From the NCBI GenBank assembly GCA_017994935.1, contig JAGOJU010000002.1:1-64000 (forward strand): DNA of 64,000 bases, read 5' to 3'. The DNA is from Opitutaceae bacterium. GTDB taxonomy: Bacteria > Verrucomicrobiota > Verrucomicrobiia > Opitutales > Opitutaceae. The notes beneath the pieces are model-generated. The model did not search any database, was not told where the DNA came from, and worked only from the letters and a program-made list of their open reading frames with translations. Position 1 is the first letter of the stretch, and each line of letters begins with the position of its first letter. Position numbers and translations under genes: made by a program. This document shows, piece by piece, positions 48,101-57,400 of this stretch.

Positions 48101-49759
48101 ATGAGTTTGCGCAATTTTCACTCCGGAATTGCCAGCCTCCCTTCCCCTTCCGACAACAGATTGTTGTCCAGGAATCTCAAGAACATCAGTCTCGTCTCCG
48201 CGTTGACCATGGTATCGCGCGTGCTGGGACTGATGCGCGACTCGCTGATCGCCGCCGTTTTCGGAACCTCCGCACTCGCCAGCGCCTTCACGACCGCCTT
48301 CACACTCCCCAACCTCTTTCGCCGGCTTCTGGGCGAGGGCGCACTGACGGCGGCATTCGTCCCGACGCTGCACGATGAACTCAACGAACGGCAGCGAACG
48401 GGCGCGTTTCAGCTGCTCAGCCAGGTCTTCACCTGGCTCCTGGTCATCACCTCCGGCATTGTCCTCCTGTCGACCGCCGCCCTTCTTGCCGCAACATGGC
48501 TGGCGCACCAAGGCCATGTCTGGGGGGCGCGACCGGAAACCGTCGCCCGCTGGCTGCAGGCCGCGGAGCTGGCGATCTGGCTCTTCCCCTACCTCGTGCT
48601 CGTATGCCTCGCCGCGGCGCTGGGCGCAGCTCTCCAGACCCTGCAGCGTTTTCTCGAACCGGCCCTGTCCCCCATCTGGCTGAACCTGTCCATCCTCGCG
48701 CTTCTCGGCGGGGCGGTGGCCTTCGCATGGGGCGATGGCGATTCCGGCCGGATGCGCTGGCTCTGCGCCGGGGTCCTTGTCGGCGGTGCCTTCCAATTGC
48801 TGGTGCCCGCCGTCGCACTGGCACGTCTGGGATGGCGTCCCCGTTTCGACCTGCACCTCAGTCCCCAGGTCGCAGCAATCGCCCGCCTGATGGCTCCCAC
48901 GATCTTCGGCTCGGCAATCTACCTCGTGAACATGGCGGTTTCGCGCTTCATCGGACTCTCCCTCGACGATGCATCCGCGACCATCCTCAACCTCGCATCG
49001 CGGCTGATGGAACTTCCCATCGGGCTCTTCGCCGTTGCGGTGACCACCGTGATTTTCCCGCTCATCTCGCGCTATGCCGCGCAAGGGGACTGGACCAACA
49101 TGGCCGCCGCCTATGGCAAGGGCATGCGGCTGATTCTCGTCATGAACATCCCCGCAGCCGCAGGTCTGGCCCTGCTGGCGACGCCGATCGTGCGGGTGCT
49201 CTTCGAACGCGGGGAATTCTCGGCGAGTGACACTGCGCTCACCATGCCGGTGGTGGCGGTCTACGCGCTCGGACTGCCGTTCTTCTCCTTCGTCAATCTC
49301 CTCCTGCGCGCATTCTATGCTCAAAAGGACACGCTCACCCCGGTGCATGCCGCGTTCTTCAGCTTCTTCATCAACCTTGTCCTCAGCCTGCTCCTGATGC
49401 GGAGATTCGGGACCGTCGGACTCGCCCTCGCGGGCAACCTTGCGATCGTGTTTCAAGCGGTCTACCTGCAACGAAAGCTCTCACGGCGCCGACATGAACT
49501 CCGTTTTGCTCCCCTGGCTCCGGACCTCCTCAAGATCCTCGCCGCCACCGCGCTGATGAGCGGCGCCGTCTACGGCGCGCAGCATCTTTCCGATTCCTTC
49601 ATGTCCTCCCGCACACTGCATGATCTCCTGCGAATCGGTGTGGTCATCGCTGTCGGCGTCATCGTCTATGGCATCGCCCTCGCTTTCATGAGGATCGAAG
49701 GCTCGGCCGATCTGATCCGGTTGGTACGGCGACGGAAGGACGCCACACCGGCGGCCTGA
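48101..49759 (+). CDS. murJ: Lipid II flippase MurJ
   Basis: 552 aa, about 14 membrane helices of the MOP/MVF fold. Strong N-terminal signature: LVSALTMVSRVLGLMRDSLI followed by LPNLFRRLLGEGALTAAFVP, including the essential Arg residues of the cavity. It moves lipid II across the inner membrane for peptidoglycan synthesis. It diverges from pta and is followed closely by the SBF-type transporter. Confidence 0.93.
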   Translation: MSLRNFHSGIASLPSPSDNRLLSRNLKNISLVSALTMVSRVLGLMRDSLIAAVFGTSALASAFTTAFTLPNLFRRLLGEGALTAAFVPTLHDELNERQRTGAFQLLSQVFTWLLVITSGIVLLSTAALLAATWLAHQGHVWGARPETVARWLQAAELAIWLFPYLVLVCLAAALGAALQTLQRFLEPALSPIWLNLSILALLGGAVAFAWGDGDSGRMRWLCAGVLVGGAFQLLVPAVALARLGWRPRFDLHLSPQVAAIARLMAPTIFGSAIYLVNMAVSRFIGLSLDDASATILNLASRLMELPIGLFAVAVTTVIFPLISRYAAQGDWTNMAAAYGKGMRLILVMNIPAAAGLALLATPIVRVLFERGEFSASDTALTMPVVAVYALGLPFFSFVNLLLRAFYAQKDTLTPVHAAFFSFFINLVLSLLLMRRFGTVGLALAGNLAIVFQAVYLQRKLSRRRHELRFAPLAPDLLKILAATALMSGAVYGAQHLSDSFMSSRTLHDLLRIGVVIAVGVIVYGIALAFMRIEGSADLIRLVRRRKDATPAA

Positions 49760-49787
49760 GGCGGCCGGCGATTTGCGGGCGCGCTTC

Positions 49788-50756
49788 ATGAAACTCAAGG
49801 TCGACTGGTTCCTCGGCGGCATGGCTGTCGCCGTGGCGCTCGCATGGTTTTTCCCGGATCCCGGAGCGCGCGGAGGATGGCTGTATCCGGAAATCCTCAC
49901 AAAGGCCGGGATCTCGCTGATCTTTTTCCTTCATGGGCTCACGCTTTCCTTTGCCGCGCTGAAGGCGGGTACGCTTCGCTGGAAGCTCCACCTGGTCGTG
50001 CAGGTGACCACGTTTCTCGTGTTTCCGCTTCTGGGGCTTGCGATACTGCGAGCCACAGGCGACACGCTCTCGCCGGCTTTGAAGACGGGGGTGTTTTTCC
50101 TGTGCGCGCTGCCCTCGACCGTTTCATCGTCCGTCGCCATGACGGCGGTCGCCCGGGGCAATGTGGCCGGCGCCGTCTTCAACGCCACGCTTTCCAGCCT
50201 TATTGGAATCTTCCTCACTCCCCTCTGGATCGGCCTTCTCCTGTCCGCGGGAGGGCAACGACTGCCTCTGGGACAGGTGATCCTCGACCTGATCCTATGG
50301 CTTCTGCTTCCGCTCCTGCTGGGACAGGCGCTCCGACCCGTTCTCGGTGCTCTTGCCGGGCGGCACCGGAAGCACATCAGCCTGGTCGATCGATGCACCA
50401 TTCTGCTCCTCGTCTACACGTCGTTCTGCGACTCCGTGAAGCAGGGAATATGGGCGAACCAGGGATCGATGATGCTCCTCGGCATCGCGCTGGGGTCCTG
50501 CGCGCTCTTTTTCCTGGTCATGAGCATGGTCAATGCAGTGGCGAAAGCCCTTCATTTCCCCGAAGAGGATCGAATTGCCGCCGTTTTCTGTGGCTCCAAG
50601 AAGACCCTCGCTTCGGGCGTGCCGATGGCCCAGCTGATCTTCGGCAGCCACCCGGGAATCGGCCTGATCCTGCTGCCTATCATGATCTATCACCAGCTCC
50701 AGCTCATCATCTGCGCCGCCCTTGCCGGCAAATGGGCCGGGCGTCCCTCCTCCTGA
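49788..50756 (+). CDS. Bile-acid:sodium symporter-like (SBF) transporter
   Basis: 322 aa, ten hydrophobic segments. From the ATG at 49788 (MKLKVDWFLGGM). The SBF-like pattern includes LTKAGISLIFFLHGLTLSF, LPSTVSSSVAMTAVARGN and, near the end, FCGSKKTLASGVPMAQLIF, the crossover regions that bind sodium in this fold. Closest to the YfeH/DUF4137-like bacterial branch; substrate unknown. It follows murJ by 28 bases. Confidence 0.82.
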   Translation: MKLKVDWFLGGMAVAVALAWFFPDPGARGGWLYPEILTKAGISLIFFLHGLTLSFAALKAGTLRWKLHLVVQVTTFLVFPLLGLAILRATGDTLSPALKTGVFFLCALPSTVSSSVAMTAVARGNVAGAVFNATLSSLIGIFLTPLWIGLLLSAGGQRLPLGQVILDLILWLLLPLLLGQALRPVLGALAGRHRKHISLVDRCTILLLVYTSFCDSVKQGIWANQGSMMLLGIALGSCALFFLVMSMVNAVAKALHFPEEDRIAAVFCGSKKTLASGVPMAQLIFGSHPGIGLILLPIMIYHQLQLIICAALAGKWAGRPSS

Positions 50757-50873
50757 AGAAGGCCGACTTCAAACCCGCTTCGGGCGCAGGCATCCTCGTG
50801 GCCGATTAACAGGCGACACCCGCAATTGCTCCTTCAAAGCCAAGACTTGCTCCAATGTCCCCGGTAAAAGGGC

Positions 50874-51467
50874 TTACCTCCAAGAAGACGATTTCCAGAT
50901 CAGCGCGATTTCATCCGGCTGCAACGGCCGCCATTCCCCTGGATCCAGATCGAGCGCACGAAAATCAAGCGACCCAATCGCCGCACGAAAAAGCCTCAGC
51001 GTCGGAAGCCCAACAGCGGCGGTCATCCTCCTTACCTGCCGGCTCTTTCCTTCAGTCAGTCGCAACGCGATCCACGCATCAGGCACGCTCTTTCTGACAC
51101 GGATCGGCGGATTACGCGGCGGCAGGTCAATCTCATCAGGCGCGAGCACACGCGCGTGGCAAGGGCGTGTGCGATGCCCGCCGATGGACAATCCACCCGC
51201 AGTCAGTCGCGCCAGTGCGGAAGAGGTCGGAACACCCTCCACCTGCGCCCAGTATTCGCGCACGTGTCCCTGTCCGGGCGAGAGAAGCCGGGCGTTGAGC
51301 GCCGCCTCATCCGTCAGGAGCAGCAGCCCCTCCGAGTCCGCATCAAGGCGCCCAAGCGGATATACGCCTTTTGGAAAACCGCACGACGCCAGTGTTGCCC
51401 AGCGTGAGCCCGGCTCCGGAGTGAACTGGGACAGCATGCCATAGGGTTTGTTGAAAACGATTACCAC
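50874..51467 (-). CDS. rluE: 23S rRNA pseudouridine synthase (RluE/RsuA family)
   Basis: 197 aa starting at GTG 51467, which gives the family N-terminus VIVFNKPYGMLSQFT; there is no nearer ATG. The catalytic Asp is in GRLDADSEGLLLLTDE. C-terminal motifs LRLTEGKSRQVRRMTAAVGLPTLRL and PGEWRPL are typical. The lack of an N-terminal S4 domain points to the RluE type (U2457 in E. coli numbering) rather than RsuA or RluB. Alone, convergent with the SBF transporter gene. Confidence 0.88.
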   Translation of the reverse strand: MVIVFNKPYGMLSQFTPEPGSRWATLASCGFPKGVYPLGRLDADSEGLLLLTDEAALNARLLSPGQGHVREYWAQVEGVPTSSALARLTAGGLSIGGHRTRPCHARVLAPDEIDLPPRNPPIRVRKSVPDAWIALRLTEGKSRQVRRMTAAVGLPTLRLFRAAIGSLDFRALDLDPGEWRPLQPDEIALIWKSSSWR

Positions 51468-51855
51468 GGATCAGTTCTGTTTCGAAGCAAAGGCAAATTC
51501 AGGAATGCGTCTTCAGACACATGAGACAATCCCCAAACCCGGCGATTGACATCTCCCTCCCCATTGAGGGTTACGCTTCGTCGTGACCGGTTCGATCTGA
51601 GATGCGCCCCCCAATCTTACGCAGGGTCATTTTCGCAATGGAACACGATCACGATAAAATGCCCTTGGGCTGGCGTTGAGACATGCTGGGCGATTCTGGG
51701 CACGACGATGCGTGCCCCTCCAGATTCGGAAAGTTTTCAATCGCAGCTTCTGCAATTGGACCAATTTTCTACTCAGTTGATTCGAGTATGGCCTCAGGAC
51801 AATTGATCGTCCGGCAATGACTGGGCTCCAGCCGGTTGCCACCCGTTGGGACGCA
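51468..51855. other. Gene-poor interval between rluE and vapC
   Basis: 388 bases. Two short opposing frames (about 70-86 codons at 51546-51842) overlap each other and lack family features or good codon bias, so they are not called. No RNA gene or strong hairpin seen. GC content is visibly lower than in the flanking housekeeping genes, marking the beginning of the patchy zone. Confidence 0.5.
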
Positions 51856-52266
51856 CTATGGGTCCTTGGGGGTGACCAGCCGCACCTTCGGGAAATACGT
51901 CCGGTATCGTGACACGTCTCGGGTCACCAGGCTAAAACCTGCGTATTCCGCGTGCGCTCCGATATAAAAATCGGGCAGCGGTGAGTTCTTTTCCCCTCCG
52001 GACCGCCGATAGGCGAGAAAGGCTCTGCTGGCGGAAAAGGCCGCTTCATAGGGCAGGGGCAGGCGTTTAAAAAGCGACGGGCGCAGAAAATGATCAAGGT
52101 CATCGCTCCGCGGAAAATGAGCCGCGAGCTCTGCGAAGAGAATCGGATTGATGACAATCCCCTCGGCCTGGGCGCGTCGGAACTGGTGTGAAGACCATTC
52201 AGCCCACTTCGGATCGCTCGTCAGGATGTCAAGGAGGACGTTGGTGTCGAGGAACCAGGGCATCAC
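51856..52266 (-). CDS. vapC: PIN-domain ribonuclease toxin (VapC-like)
   Basis: 136 aa PIN fold. Acidic residues of the metal site are in place: WFLDTNVLLDILT at the N-terminus, the Glu of LFAELAAHF, and PDFYIGAHAEYAGFSLVTRD at the C-terminus. VapC toxins cleave specific tRNAs or rRNA when freed from the antitoxin. The ATG overlaps the antitoxin stop by four bases (52263-52266), the usual coupling of this module. Confidence 0.88.
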   Translation of the reverse strand: MMPWFLDTNVLLDILTSDPKWAEWSSHQFRRAQAEGIVINPILFAELAAHFPRSDDLDHFLRPSLFKRLPLPYEAAFSASRAFLAYRRSGGEKNSPLPDFYIGAHAEYAGFSLVTRDVSRYRTYFPKVRLVTPKDP

Positions 52267-52493
52267 GTCCCTTCTCGGGTGAGCCGCATCAGTTCATCGG
52301 TCGTCTTTGTCGTCCGTAGAAACCCTCTCGCTTCGGCCAGCCACTGGTTTGCCATGCTGGTCCTGCGTTTCTTTGGCTTGAGCATGACCTTGCCGCCCTC
52401 CGCCACGAATTCCACCTGGGTTCCAGGCTTGAGCCCAAACTGGTTCCGGATCCGCTGTGGGATCGTGACCTGGCCCTTGCTTGTAATGTTCAT
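52263..52493 (-). CDS. vapB: AbrB/MazE-fold antitoxin (VapB-like)
   Basis: 76 aa. Swapped-hairpin DNA-binding domain: MNITSKGQVTIPQRIRNQFG then LKPGTQVEFVAEGGKVMLKP, and a C-terminal tail (WLAEARGFLRTTKTTDELMRL) that would wrap the toxin. It neutralises the downstream PIN toxin and, with it, represses its own promoter. Repeats just upstream of the ATG are probably the operator. Confidence 0.9.
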   Translation of the reverse strand: MNITSKGQVTIPQRIRNQFGLKPGTQVEFVAEGGKVMLKPKKRRTSMANQWLAEARGFLRTTKTTDELMRLTREGT

Positions 52494-52524
52494 GCCGGTA
52501 GTATTACCGCATCCGGTATTACAT
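52494..52524 (-). promoter_or_regulatory. Candidate vapBC operator/promoter repeats
   Basis: Two copies of CCGGTA-n-TTAC: CCGGTAGTATTAC at 52495-52507 and CCGGTATTAC at 52513-52522, ending one base before the antitoxin ATG. On the coding strand TAATAC within the repeats could serve as a -10 element, giving a leaderless or near-leaderless transcript. This is consistent with AbrB-type autoregulation. Confidence 0.55.
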
Positions 52525-53020
52525 CAAGAAAAACCTGCCCGCGGCTTGGTCATGGCAATGAACAGGGTTCGATTCGGTTTGATTGGGAGAGATACGTAAC
52601 ACTTCATCCGGAGAGGAGGCAACAAAGGGGCGGGTCGTGTGATTTGTACTCTGATCAAGCTCAACTCACGTTGATGCCAAGCAATGTTTCCCCATTTGGA
52701 AAGCAGCAGGCCAAGTGCCGGGATAGGTTCTGTTCTCAGGGGAGCTCGCTTGATCATGGCACTCTTGCAGAGCGTTGTGAAAAACCGAATAGATCCTTGA
52801 GTCAGGCTTTGGAGCTCCGAATGCGCTCAGGGAAAATCTGTTCGATGAACCAACGGAGGCGTTTGTTCGATTCGTACTCCGTCTTCCGATCCGACCAAAC
52901 TTTTTTGGCGGTAGCGACGTCGCCAGGCTCCTGACGTTTGGGGTGAGCCCCTCGGATCGATTCGCGGTCAACCGGGATAGCTCGTCGACCGATCGAATAC
53001 AGGACTTGCCTGCACGTGAT
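52525..53020. other. Gene-poor interval between vapBC and the TonB receptor
   Basis: About 500 bases. No complete gene supported. On the minus strand the frame of the TonB receptor stays open for 73 codons after its stop (53020 down to the TGA at 52802) and encodes protein-like, Lys/Arg/Glu-rich sequence ending RLRWFIEQIFPERIRSSKA. It has no ATG, GTG or TTG start, so it may be a remnant of a lost gene. The part from 52525 to 52800 shows nothing recognisable. Confidence 0.45.
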
Positions 53021-55222
53021 TCAGAATGTCGCCGTGTAGCTGACATTCAGCGTGCGCTGCTGCCCGGGTCTCGCCAGCAGCGCCACAAGATCGCGATCAA
53101 AGAGATTGCGCACGCTCAGACCGACGCTCTGGCTGAGTTTGCTCTTGGGTGCGGACCACGAATAGCCGGCGCCTGCCGTGAAGAGCAGATAGTCGGGAAA
53201 CTCCAGGTACTCGTGATTCCTGTCCTCGTAGCTGAAGACATAGTTTCCGACATAGGTGGCCGACAGCGAGGCGTACGCCCCCTTGAGCCTGCCGGCACTG
53301 AAGCTGTAACGCGCGCTCATCACGGCGGTGCGCGCAGGCAGACGGCTCAGCTGGCGTCCGACCTCCGAAGGCAGGTCCGGGGACGCTGTCGTCAACGCCC
53401 TCGTATAGGTCATCAAGCTGGAAAAAATCCACCCCGGCGCCGGCGCATAACGAAGGTTGAGCGACGCTCCCGTGAACTGCTCCTCCCCCGCGGCCACGAG
53501 TTGCGGCTGCGTCTGGTTCGCATCGGCAATGGGATCGTCGAGCAGCGGATTCCGCCTCGAAATGTTCTGGTTCGTGTACTGGAAGCCCAGCAGCGTCGCC
53601 GTCAGTGTTTTTGACCGAAGGAGCGCCTTGATCCCCGCCTCGATGCCGCTCGTGGTTTCGTTCCCCTGGATTCGGTTGGTGCGCGCATCCACCCGCGTGG
53701 ACGGCTCGAAGGCGGTGCTCGCATTCGCGAAAACCAGGTAACGCCCCGGCACGAGCTGGTAGTTCAACCCGCCGAGCCAGGTGAGTTCCCGTGTGCTGTC
53801 CGCGAGGTGGGGACGCGACACCCCGACCCGGCGGTCGTCCACCTTCAGGTCGACCATGTCATAGCGCAATCCCAGCGCCACAACCGTGCGGCCACGATTC
53901 AGCGCCATGCGTTCCGTGACGACCGCAGAGGTGTACCCCGTGGTTTCAGTGCGGTCCGCGATCACCCGGCGATACGTATCCGGGCCGAACTCCGGCCGCG
54001 AGTAGTCAGGATTGAACGGATCGAACCGCCTCACCGTGAGCGGCAGGGCCGTCTTTTCTTCCGCATCGAGTCCGCGATGGACGCGGTCATAGACGACATT
54101 GGAAGACTCCAGCGAAGCCAGCAACTTATGGTCCGCACCGAAGGCGAACATCCGCGCCGTCATATCAACCTGCGCCACCAGGACGTTGACATCCTGCTCC
54201 TGTCTCTGCGCCTCGCGCGTCCCCGCAAAAATTCCGCTGTCGAGCAGGTACTCCCCCTTGGTGAACCGGTCGTCATTCACCGCCCGCCAGAACCACTGCC
54301 CGCCCGCCCGAAGGCTGATGGCCTTTGTCGGCTGCCCCTCGAACTGCACGCTCGCACTCGCCACACGCTTGTCGATCACGGCGTCAGGTCCGTTGACGTG
54401 GAAATACGCCAGCGGACGGTAGGGTCCGATCACCTTGCTTGTGCGCGAAAGCCGGTATTCAGGAACACCCGAACCGGGATTGGCTTTCACGTCCGCATAG
54501 TCGAACTGAAACAGCGTGCTCGCCGCGCGCGAATGGCGCACGGTGACCGCGCCGCTGACCGAACGCGTGCGATTGTAGGAGAACGTTTCGGGCCCCTTCT
54601 TCTCCCTGAACCCCACCTCAAGCCGCTGCCAGGCCTTCTTTGGAACCAGGGGCGTGTTGATTTCGAAATCGGCGTAGCGGTCCCGCGCGCTCGACGCCGA
54701 GACCACGAGTCGTTTGAGCGGATTCGCCCTCGGACGCGCCGTCATCAGGTTTTCAATGCCCCCCGGCGCAGCTTTTCCCAGCACGGGTGTAAGGGGGCCC
54801 TGGATACGATCCCCACCGCGACCGTTGACCACCTCGGGCACACCACTCTGCGAAAACCCGTTGCGCAGTCGCGGGGTGGGAAAGCCGCGAAGGTTGAGGC
54901 GCGAAACCCCTGCAACAAGATCCGCGGGGGACGTCGCCGCAATCAGTCCCAGTTCGAGATTGATTTCCCCGACGTTTTCCGAGTCCTCCGGACTCGCCAT
55001 GATCATGTCGTTTGAAAACGGCGGCTCGGTCATCTCGGCCTCCATGGCCCCCATGCCCGTGGCATCGTAACTTGTGTCCTCGCCCTCGGCGGCGACAAGC
55101 AGCGGATCCAGACGCACCGTCTCCTCTTCCCTCGACCGCCTCTGCCCCCAAAGGCTGGTTTCAGCAAGTCCGGACATCCAGAGCATGCCGGCAAGGATGA
55201 AAATGCCAGTCGATCGAACCAT
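53021..55222 (-). CDS. TonB-dependent outer-membrane receptor
   Basis: 733 aa. Signal peptide (GIFILAGMLWMSGLAETSLWG). A plug domain (about 60-175) includes VSRLNLRGFPTPRLRNGFSQ and the segment PGGIENLMTARP; the remaining 22-strand barrel ends in LNVSYTATF, the C-terminal aromatic needed for outer-membrane insertion. Near the end, SVGLSVRNLFDRD is the common TonB-receptor barrel motif. Actively imports a siderophore, vitamin or oligosaccharide; ligand unknown. No SusD-like partner or transport genes lie beside it. The N-terminal region lacks an obvious TonB-box consensus. Confidence 0.87.
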   Translation of the reverse strand: MVRSTGIFILAGMLWMSGLAETSLWGQRRSREEETVRLDPLLVAAEGEDTSYDATGMGAMEAEMTEPPFSNDMIMASPEDSENVGEINLELGLIAATSPADLVAGVSRLNLRGFPTPRLRNGFSQSGVPEVVNGRGGDRIQGPLTPVLGKAAPGGIENLMTARPRANPLKRLVVSASSARDRYADFEINTPLVPKKAWQRLEVGFREKKGPETFSYNRTRSVSGAVTVRHSRAASTLFQFDYADVKANPGSGVPEYRLSRTSKVIGPYRPLAYFHVNGPDAVIDKRVASASVQFEGQPTKAISLRAGGQWFWRAVNDDRFTKGEYLLDSGIFAGTREAQRQEQDVNVLVAQVDMTARMFAFGADHKLLASLESSNVVYDRVHRGLDAEEKTALPLTVRRFDPFNPDYSRPEFGPDTYRRVIADRTETTGYTSAVVTERMALNRGRTVVALGLRYDMVDLKVDDRRVGVSRPHLADSTRELTWLGGLNYQLVPGRYLVFANASTAFEPSTRVDARTNRIQGNETTSGIEAGIKALLRSKTLTATLLGFQYTNQNISRRNPLLDDPIADANQTQPQLVAAGEEQFTGASLNLRYAPAPGWIFSSLMTYTRALTTASPDLPSEVGRQLSRLPARTAVMSARYSFSAGRLKGAYASLSATYVGNYVFSYEDRNHEYLEFPDYLLFTAGAGYSWSAPKSKLSQSVGLSVRNLFDRDLVALLARPGQQRTLNVSYTATF

Positions 55223-55385
55223 GAAAACCGAAAATCAAGAACTCCAACCTGCACAAAGCCGAGGAGGATTTCGGGGTCGATCGCAAAAAGCCGTGAATTT
55301 CAGCGCCGCACCCGTTTGCACACCCATCAAAAATCCCTGTTGACGGCATCGTATCCCGCCCTTTCCTCTCCCCCCTCACGGATCT

Positions 55386-55461
<76 letters not shown>

Positions 55462-55527
55462 TTCCGCACTCCAATGCAACGGCCTGGACGCAAGCCGGCA
55501 ACGGCGGGAGCGAATGGTGCTTCCAGC

Positions 55528-55920
55528 CTATTCCCCAATCGCCGGTGGCCCCAGCATTGCCCGCTTCAAACCATGAACCCGGTCGAAATCCCCGTCCATG
55601 TAGAGGAGAATGGCCGAATAGAGCAGAGCGGTGGCCGCGATCCAATTGTCGTTCTCGCCCAGGCGCGAACCGACCTGCATCAGCCGCTTGTCCAGTTCGC
55701 CCGCCCGGTAGGCCAGCGCTTCCGAAACCGGGATTTTGCGCAGATGGCGTAGGAACGCGCGCGTGGCGATCTCGGAAGCACCGGAGGCCAGTTCACCCAC
55801 CGTGACCGTGCTGCAGGCAAGCGCCTCACTCTTGCGACGACCCAGGTACGCGCGCACCGGACCGACTTTGCGCTCGGCCAGTTCGCGTTCGAGGCCGATC
55901 AAGGCGCTGGTAAAATGCAT
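55528..55920 (-). pseudogene. Orphan VapC-like PIN protein lacking the first catalytic Asp
   Basis: 130 aa. PIN fold by pattern: CSTVTVGELASGASE (Glu), LGENDNWIAATALLYSAILL and MDGDFDRV (Asp residues). The N-terminus reads MHFTSALIGLERELAERK where the family has (hydrophobic)-DTSALIGLE: exactly one codon for the first metal-binding Asp is missing, so the ribonuclease is probably inactive. No antitoxin-like gene is adjacent. It lies between tRNA-Phe and a fragment of tRNA-Ser, which suggests a remnant of acquired DNA. Alternatively it could be a non-catalytic PIN protein. Confidence 0.7.
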
Positions 55921-56119
55921 TATCCTTTGGAGGGGTCAAGGCGTCGGGAGGGCACACCGAAAATCGATCCCGCTCGCGCTGGCATTCGCCAGATCTGAAC
56001 TGCTGCACCGCACCCCGCACCGCGACCGCTCAGGCTGACGGAATTTCTCCCAGGGACTCTTCAGTGGCCCTCGCCAGCGACTAACGCAATCAATTGCAGA
56101 AGCATGCCGTAATTTCATC
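55921..56119. other. Non-coding interval before the tRNA-Ser fragment
   Basis: About 200 bases upstream of the tRNA fragment with no supported gene. The matching 5' half of a tRNA-Ser (acceptor, D-arm) was looked for here and is absent. Confidence 0.5.
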
Positions 56120-56182
56120 TCAAAAACCTTGTGTAGGCGCGGGAATGAACCCGCCCGGGTGCGATTCCCGGTCTCACCGCCA
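56120..56182 (+). tRNA. 3' fragment of a tRNA-Ser (truncated)
   Basis: Variable-arm stem GCGGG/CCCGC (56139-56143 with 56150-56154), T-arm CCGGG-TGCGATT-CCCGG (56155-56171), 3' acceptor strand TCTCACC (56172-56178), discriminator G and CCA (56179-56182). The long variable arm plus G discriminator identify a serine tRNA. The anticodon stem and everything 5' of it are missing, so it cannot be functional. Such fragments are left when elements integrate into or excise from tRNA genes. Confidence 0.75.
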
Positions 56183-56365
56183 TTCCGGGCCCATTCCATC
56201 AATGGGGACGACCGAGTCGCCGGTATGAACCCACCTGCCGCTGCCCCGGTTTCCGCCTTTGCGAAGTGACATTCCACGGTCGCCAAAGACCATGAATCAG
56301 GAACAGCGTACAATGAGGGCTCACTTCGGCCTTCGTCTACAACCCGGCAACCCCCTCACATTCGC

Positions 56366-57400
56366 ATGCTCGCAGTCGTCAAGACCCAACCCGGTGACGG
56401 ACATGTCGAATTACGGGATGTCCCGGAGCCCGAGCCGGGCGCCCATCAGGTCAAACTGGAGATCTCCCACTGCGGCATCTGCGGGACGGACCTGCACGTG
56501 CTCCATGACACCTTCAGAAATTTCCCTCCGGTCATCCTCGGTCATGAGTTCGTCGGAAGGGTGGTGAAGGAAGGCAGCGACGTGCAGGGCTCCACCTCCC
56601 CCGAGGCACGCTATGCGGTGCTGGGTGCCACGGCAGTCACCTGCGGGAAATGCGAGCACTGCCTCAGCGGCGAGTTCATGTTCTGCCGGGAACGGCGGGG
56701 TATGGGACACGGCGTCAACGGCGCGTTTGCCCGCCATGCCTGTGTTCGCCCCGATCAGCTCTTCCGCCTTGCTGACACCCTGCCCGAGGAGGAAGGTGCC
56801 CTTGTCGAGCCGCTCGCTGCGGCGGTGCATGCGGTGCTTGAGCGCACGGAGGTCCGGCGAGGGGATGTCGCACTTGTTTCGGGTCCCGGCCCCATCGGAC
56901 TTCTCTGCCTGATGGTGCTCGTCCACTCAGGCGTGCGAACCCTCGTTGCCGGAACGACCGCCGATGCGCGGCGCCTTCAGCTCGCGCGGGACCTCGGAGC
57001 GGCGCGGGTCATCGATGTCCAGAAGGAGAACCTTGCGGAAGTGATCCGAAACGAAACCCGGGGCCGCGGGGTGGATCTTTCTTTCGAGGTCGCAGGCGTT
57101 GCGGCCTCAGCTCGTGCCTGTCTTGAGGCGTTGCGCCCGGGCGGTTCGTACACGCAGGTGGGACACTTCGGCCGCGACATCACCCTTCCCTTCGACCTCG
57201 TCGGTTTTCGCCAGCTGCGTGTCACGGGGTCCGTCGGATACACCGTGCGCACCTGGGAGCGCACGCTGCAGCTGATGACCGAGGGATTGCGCCCCAGCCG
57301 GATCGTCACCCATCGGCTCCCCCTCGCGCGCTGGCGCGAGGGTTTTGAACTTTTCGAATGCAAGGAAGCCCTCAAGGTTCTTCTCCTTCCCTACTCCTGA
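56366..57400 (+). CDS. Zinc-dependent medium-chain dehydrogenase (sorbitol/threonine-dehydrogenase-like)
   Basis: 344 aa. Catalytic zinc motifs SHCGICGTDLHVLHDTF and ILGHEFVGRV; structural zinc cysteines in CGKCEHCLSGEFMFC; Rossmann motif VSGPGPIGLLCLMVLV with NAD(P) preference unclear. Oxidises a polyol or sugar alcohol, or a sugar's secondary hydroxyl. First of four closely packed genes (stop immediately followed by the ATG of the SDR gene), probably one sugar-catabolic operon. Confidence 0.88.
   Translation: MLAVVKTQPGDGHVELRDVPEPEPGAHQVKLEISHCGICGTDLHVLHDTFRNFPPVILGHEFVGRVVKEGSDVQGSTSPEARYAVLGATAVTCGKCEHCLSGEFMFCRERRGMGHGVNGAFARHACVRPDQLFRLADTLPEEEGALVEPLAAAVHAVLERTEVRRGDVALVSGPGPIGLLCLMVLVHSGVRTLVAGTTADARRLQLARDLGAARVIDVQKENLAEVIRNETRGRGVDLSFEVAGVAASARACLEALRPGGSYTQVGHFGRDITLPFDLVGFRQLRVTGSVGYTVRTWERTLQLMTEGLRPSRIVTHRLPLARWREGFELFECKEALKVLLLPYS

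Noticed and set aside
48023..49471. 482-codon minus-strand frame
   Set aside because: Antisense to murJ; composition (Glu/Gly/Arg/Gln-rich) is the usual mirror of a membrane protein gene.
55936..56313. 125-codon minus-strand frame near the tRNA-Ser fragment
   Set aside because: Contains GNRTR-type sequence produced by translating a tRNA; no family features.
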